From Mactromeris polynyma (taxonomy: Eukaryota > Mollusca > Bivalvia > Venerida > Mactridae): a stretch of 64,000 nucleotides of DNA. Position 1 is the stretch's first letter. Each line of letters begins with the position of its first letter. The position numbers and the translations under genes were made by a program. Under the pieces are notes generated by a model, which was given only the letters and a program-made list of their open reading frames with translations, was not told the origin of the DNA and ran no database searches. The stretch is taken from the NCBI GenBank assembly GCA_032209605.1, contig JASFXZ010000020.1, positions 1,309,501 through 1,373,500 of the forward strand, read 5' to 3'. This document shows, in pieces, positions 63,831-64,000 of this stretch.

Positions 63831-64000
63831 CTGCAAGAGACATTAGTGTCAATGTCAATTATGTTTCGAACAATTAGTCTAAACTTATTTATTTGATATT
63901 GGTTGTTGAACAAAGCGTAGTATCACTCTCTCATAATAATTAATCAACATGAATCTTAATCAAAGTGTCATGAATATTGATCACACTTCTTCTCCTTAGT

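Overview
This is a 64 kb piece of an animal nuclear genome: AT-rich, intron-rich and packed with short non-autonomous transposons and minisatellites. A mollusc, probably a bivalve, is the best guess. The evidence is an essential myosin light chain with the molluscan FDFWDGRDG first EF-hand, a tRNA-derived SINE with an ACGGCGTTAAACCC tail of the kind common in molluscs, and dispersed 'caagggccataact' and 'tgtgcccataggacac' repeats. The species cannot be fixed from sequence alone. Almost none of the single-frame ORFs longer than 60 codons are genes; the real genes are split into small exons.

Layout. 1-18 kb: no convincing gene; several TA-flanked MITEs, and at 5.9-9.5 kb a striking cluster of five minisatellite arrays with 35, 29, 87, 35 and 37 bp units. 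18.1-23.7 kb, plus strand: four exons of an essential myosin light chain-like gene (first coding exon not found). 23.8-27 kb: degenerate repeats and intergenic DNA. 27-64 kb, minus strand: three tandem cytochrome P450 genes (clan 2, CYP1/CYP17-like), each with ten coding exons in identical phases. Gene 1 is 29158-35826 (500 aa), gene 2 is 41778-49523 (501 aa), and gene 3 is 56204 to beyond the window (exon 1 missing at the edge). Genes 1 and 2 also share a non-coding leader exon about 0.6-2.6 kb upstream; gene 2 has a TATA box there that is missing from gene 1.

The three P450 units (about 12-14 kb) align through introns and flanks, so insertions can be read against empty sites in sister copies. 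Genes 2 and 3 are closest: they share a 439-441 bp element in intron 8 that gene 1 lacks. A SINE sits only in gene 3 intron 4, and an hAT-like element only in the gene 2 3' flank.

One unclassified element, called R1 here (about 440 bp, no clear terminal inverted repeats, target duplication TTTCAA), occurs more than 20 times and fills many introns of all four genes. A recurring theme is that several minisatellites are local expansions of an internal segment of a transposon that exists unexpanded elsewhere in the window. The P450s are expected to be ER-membrane monooxygenases of xenobiotic or steroid-like substrates; the light chain belongs to the myosin lever arm. Nothing suggests a functional link between the two loci.
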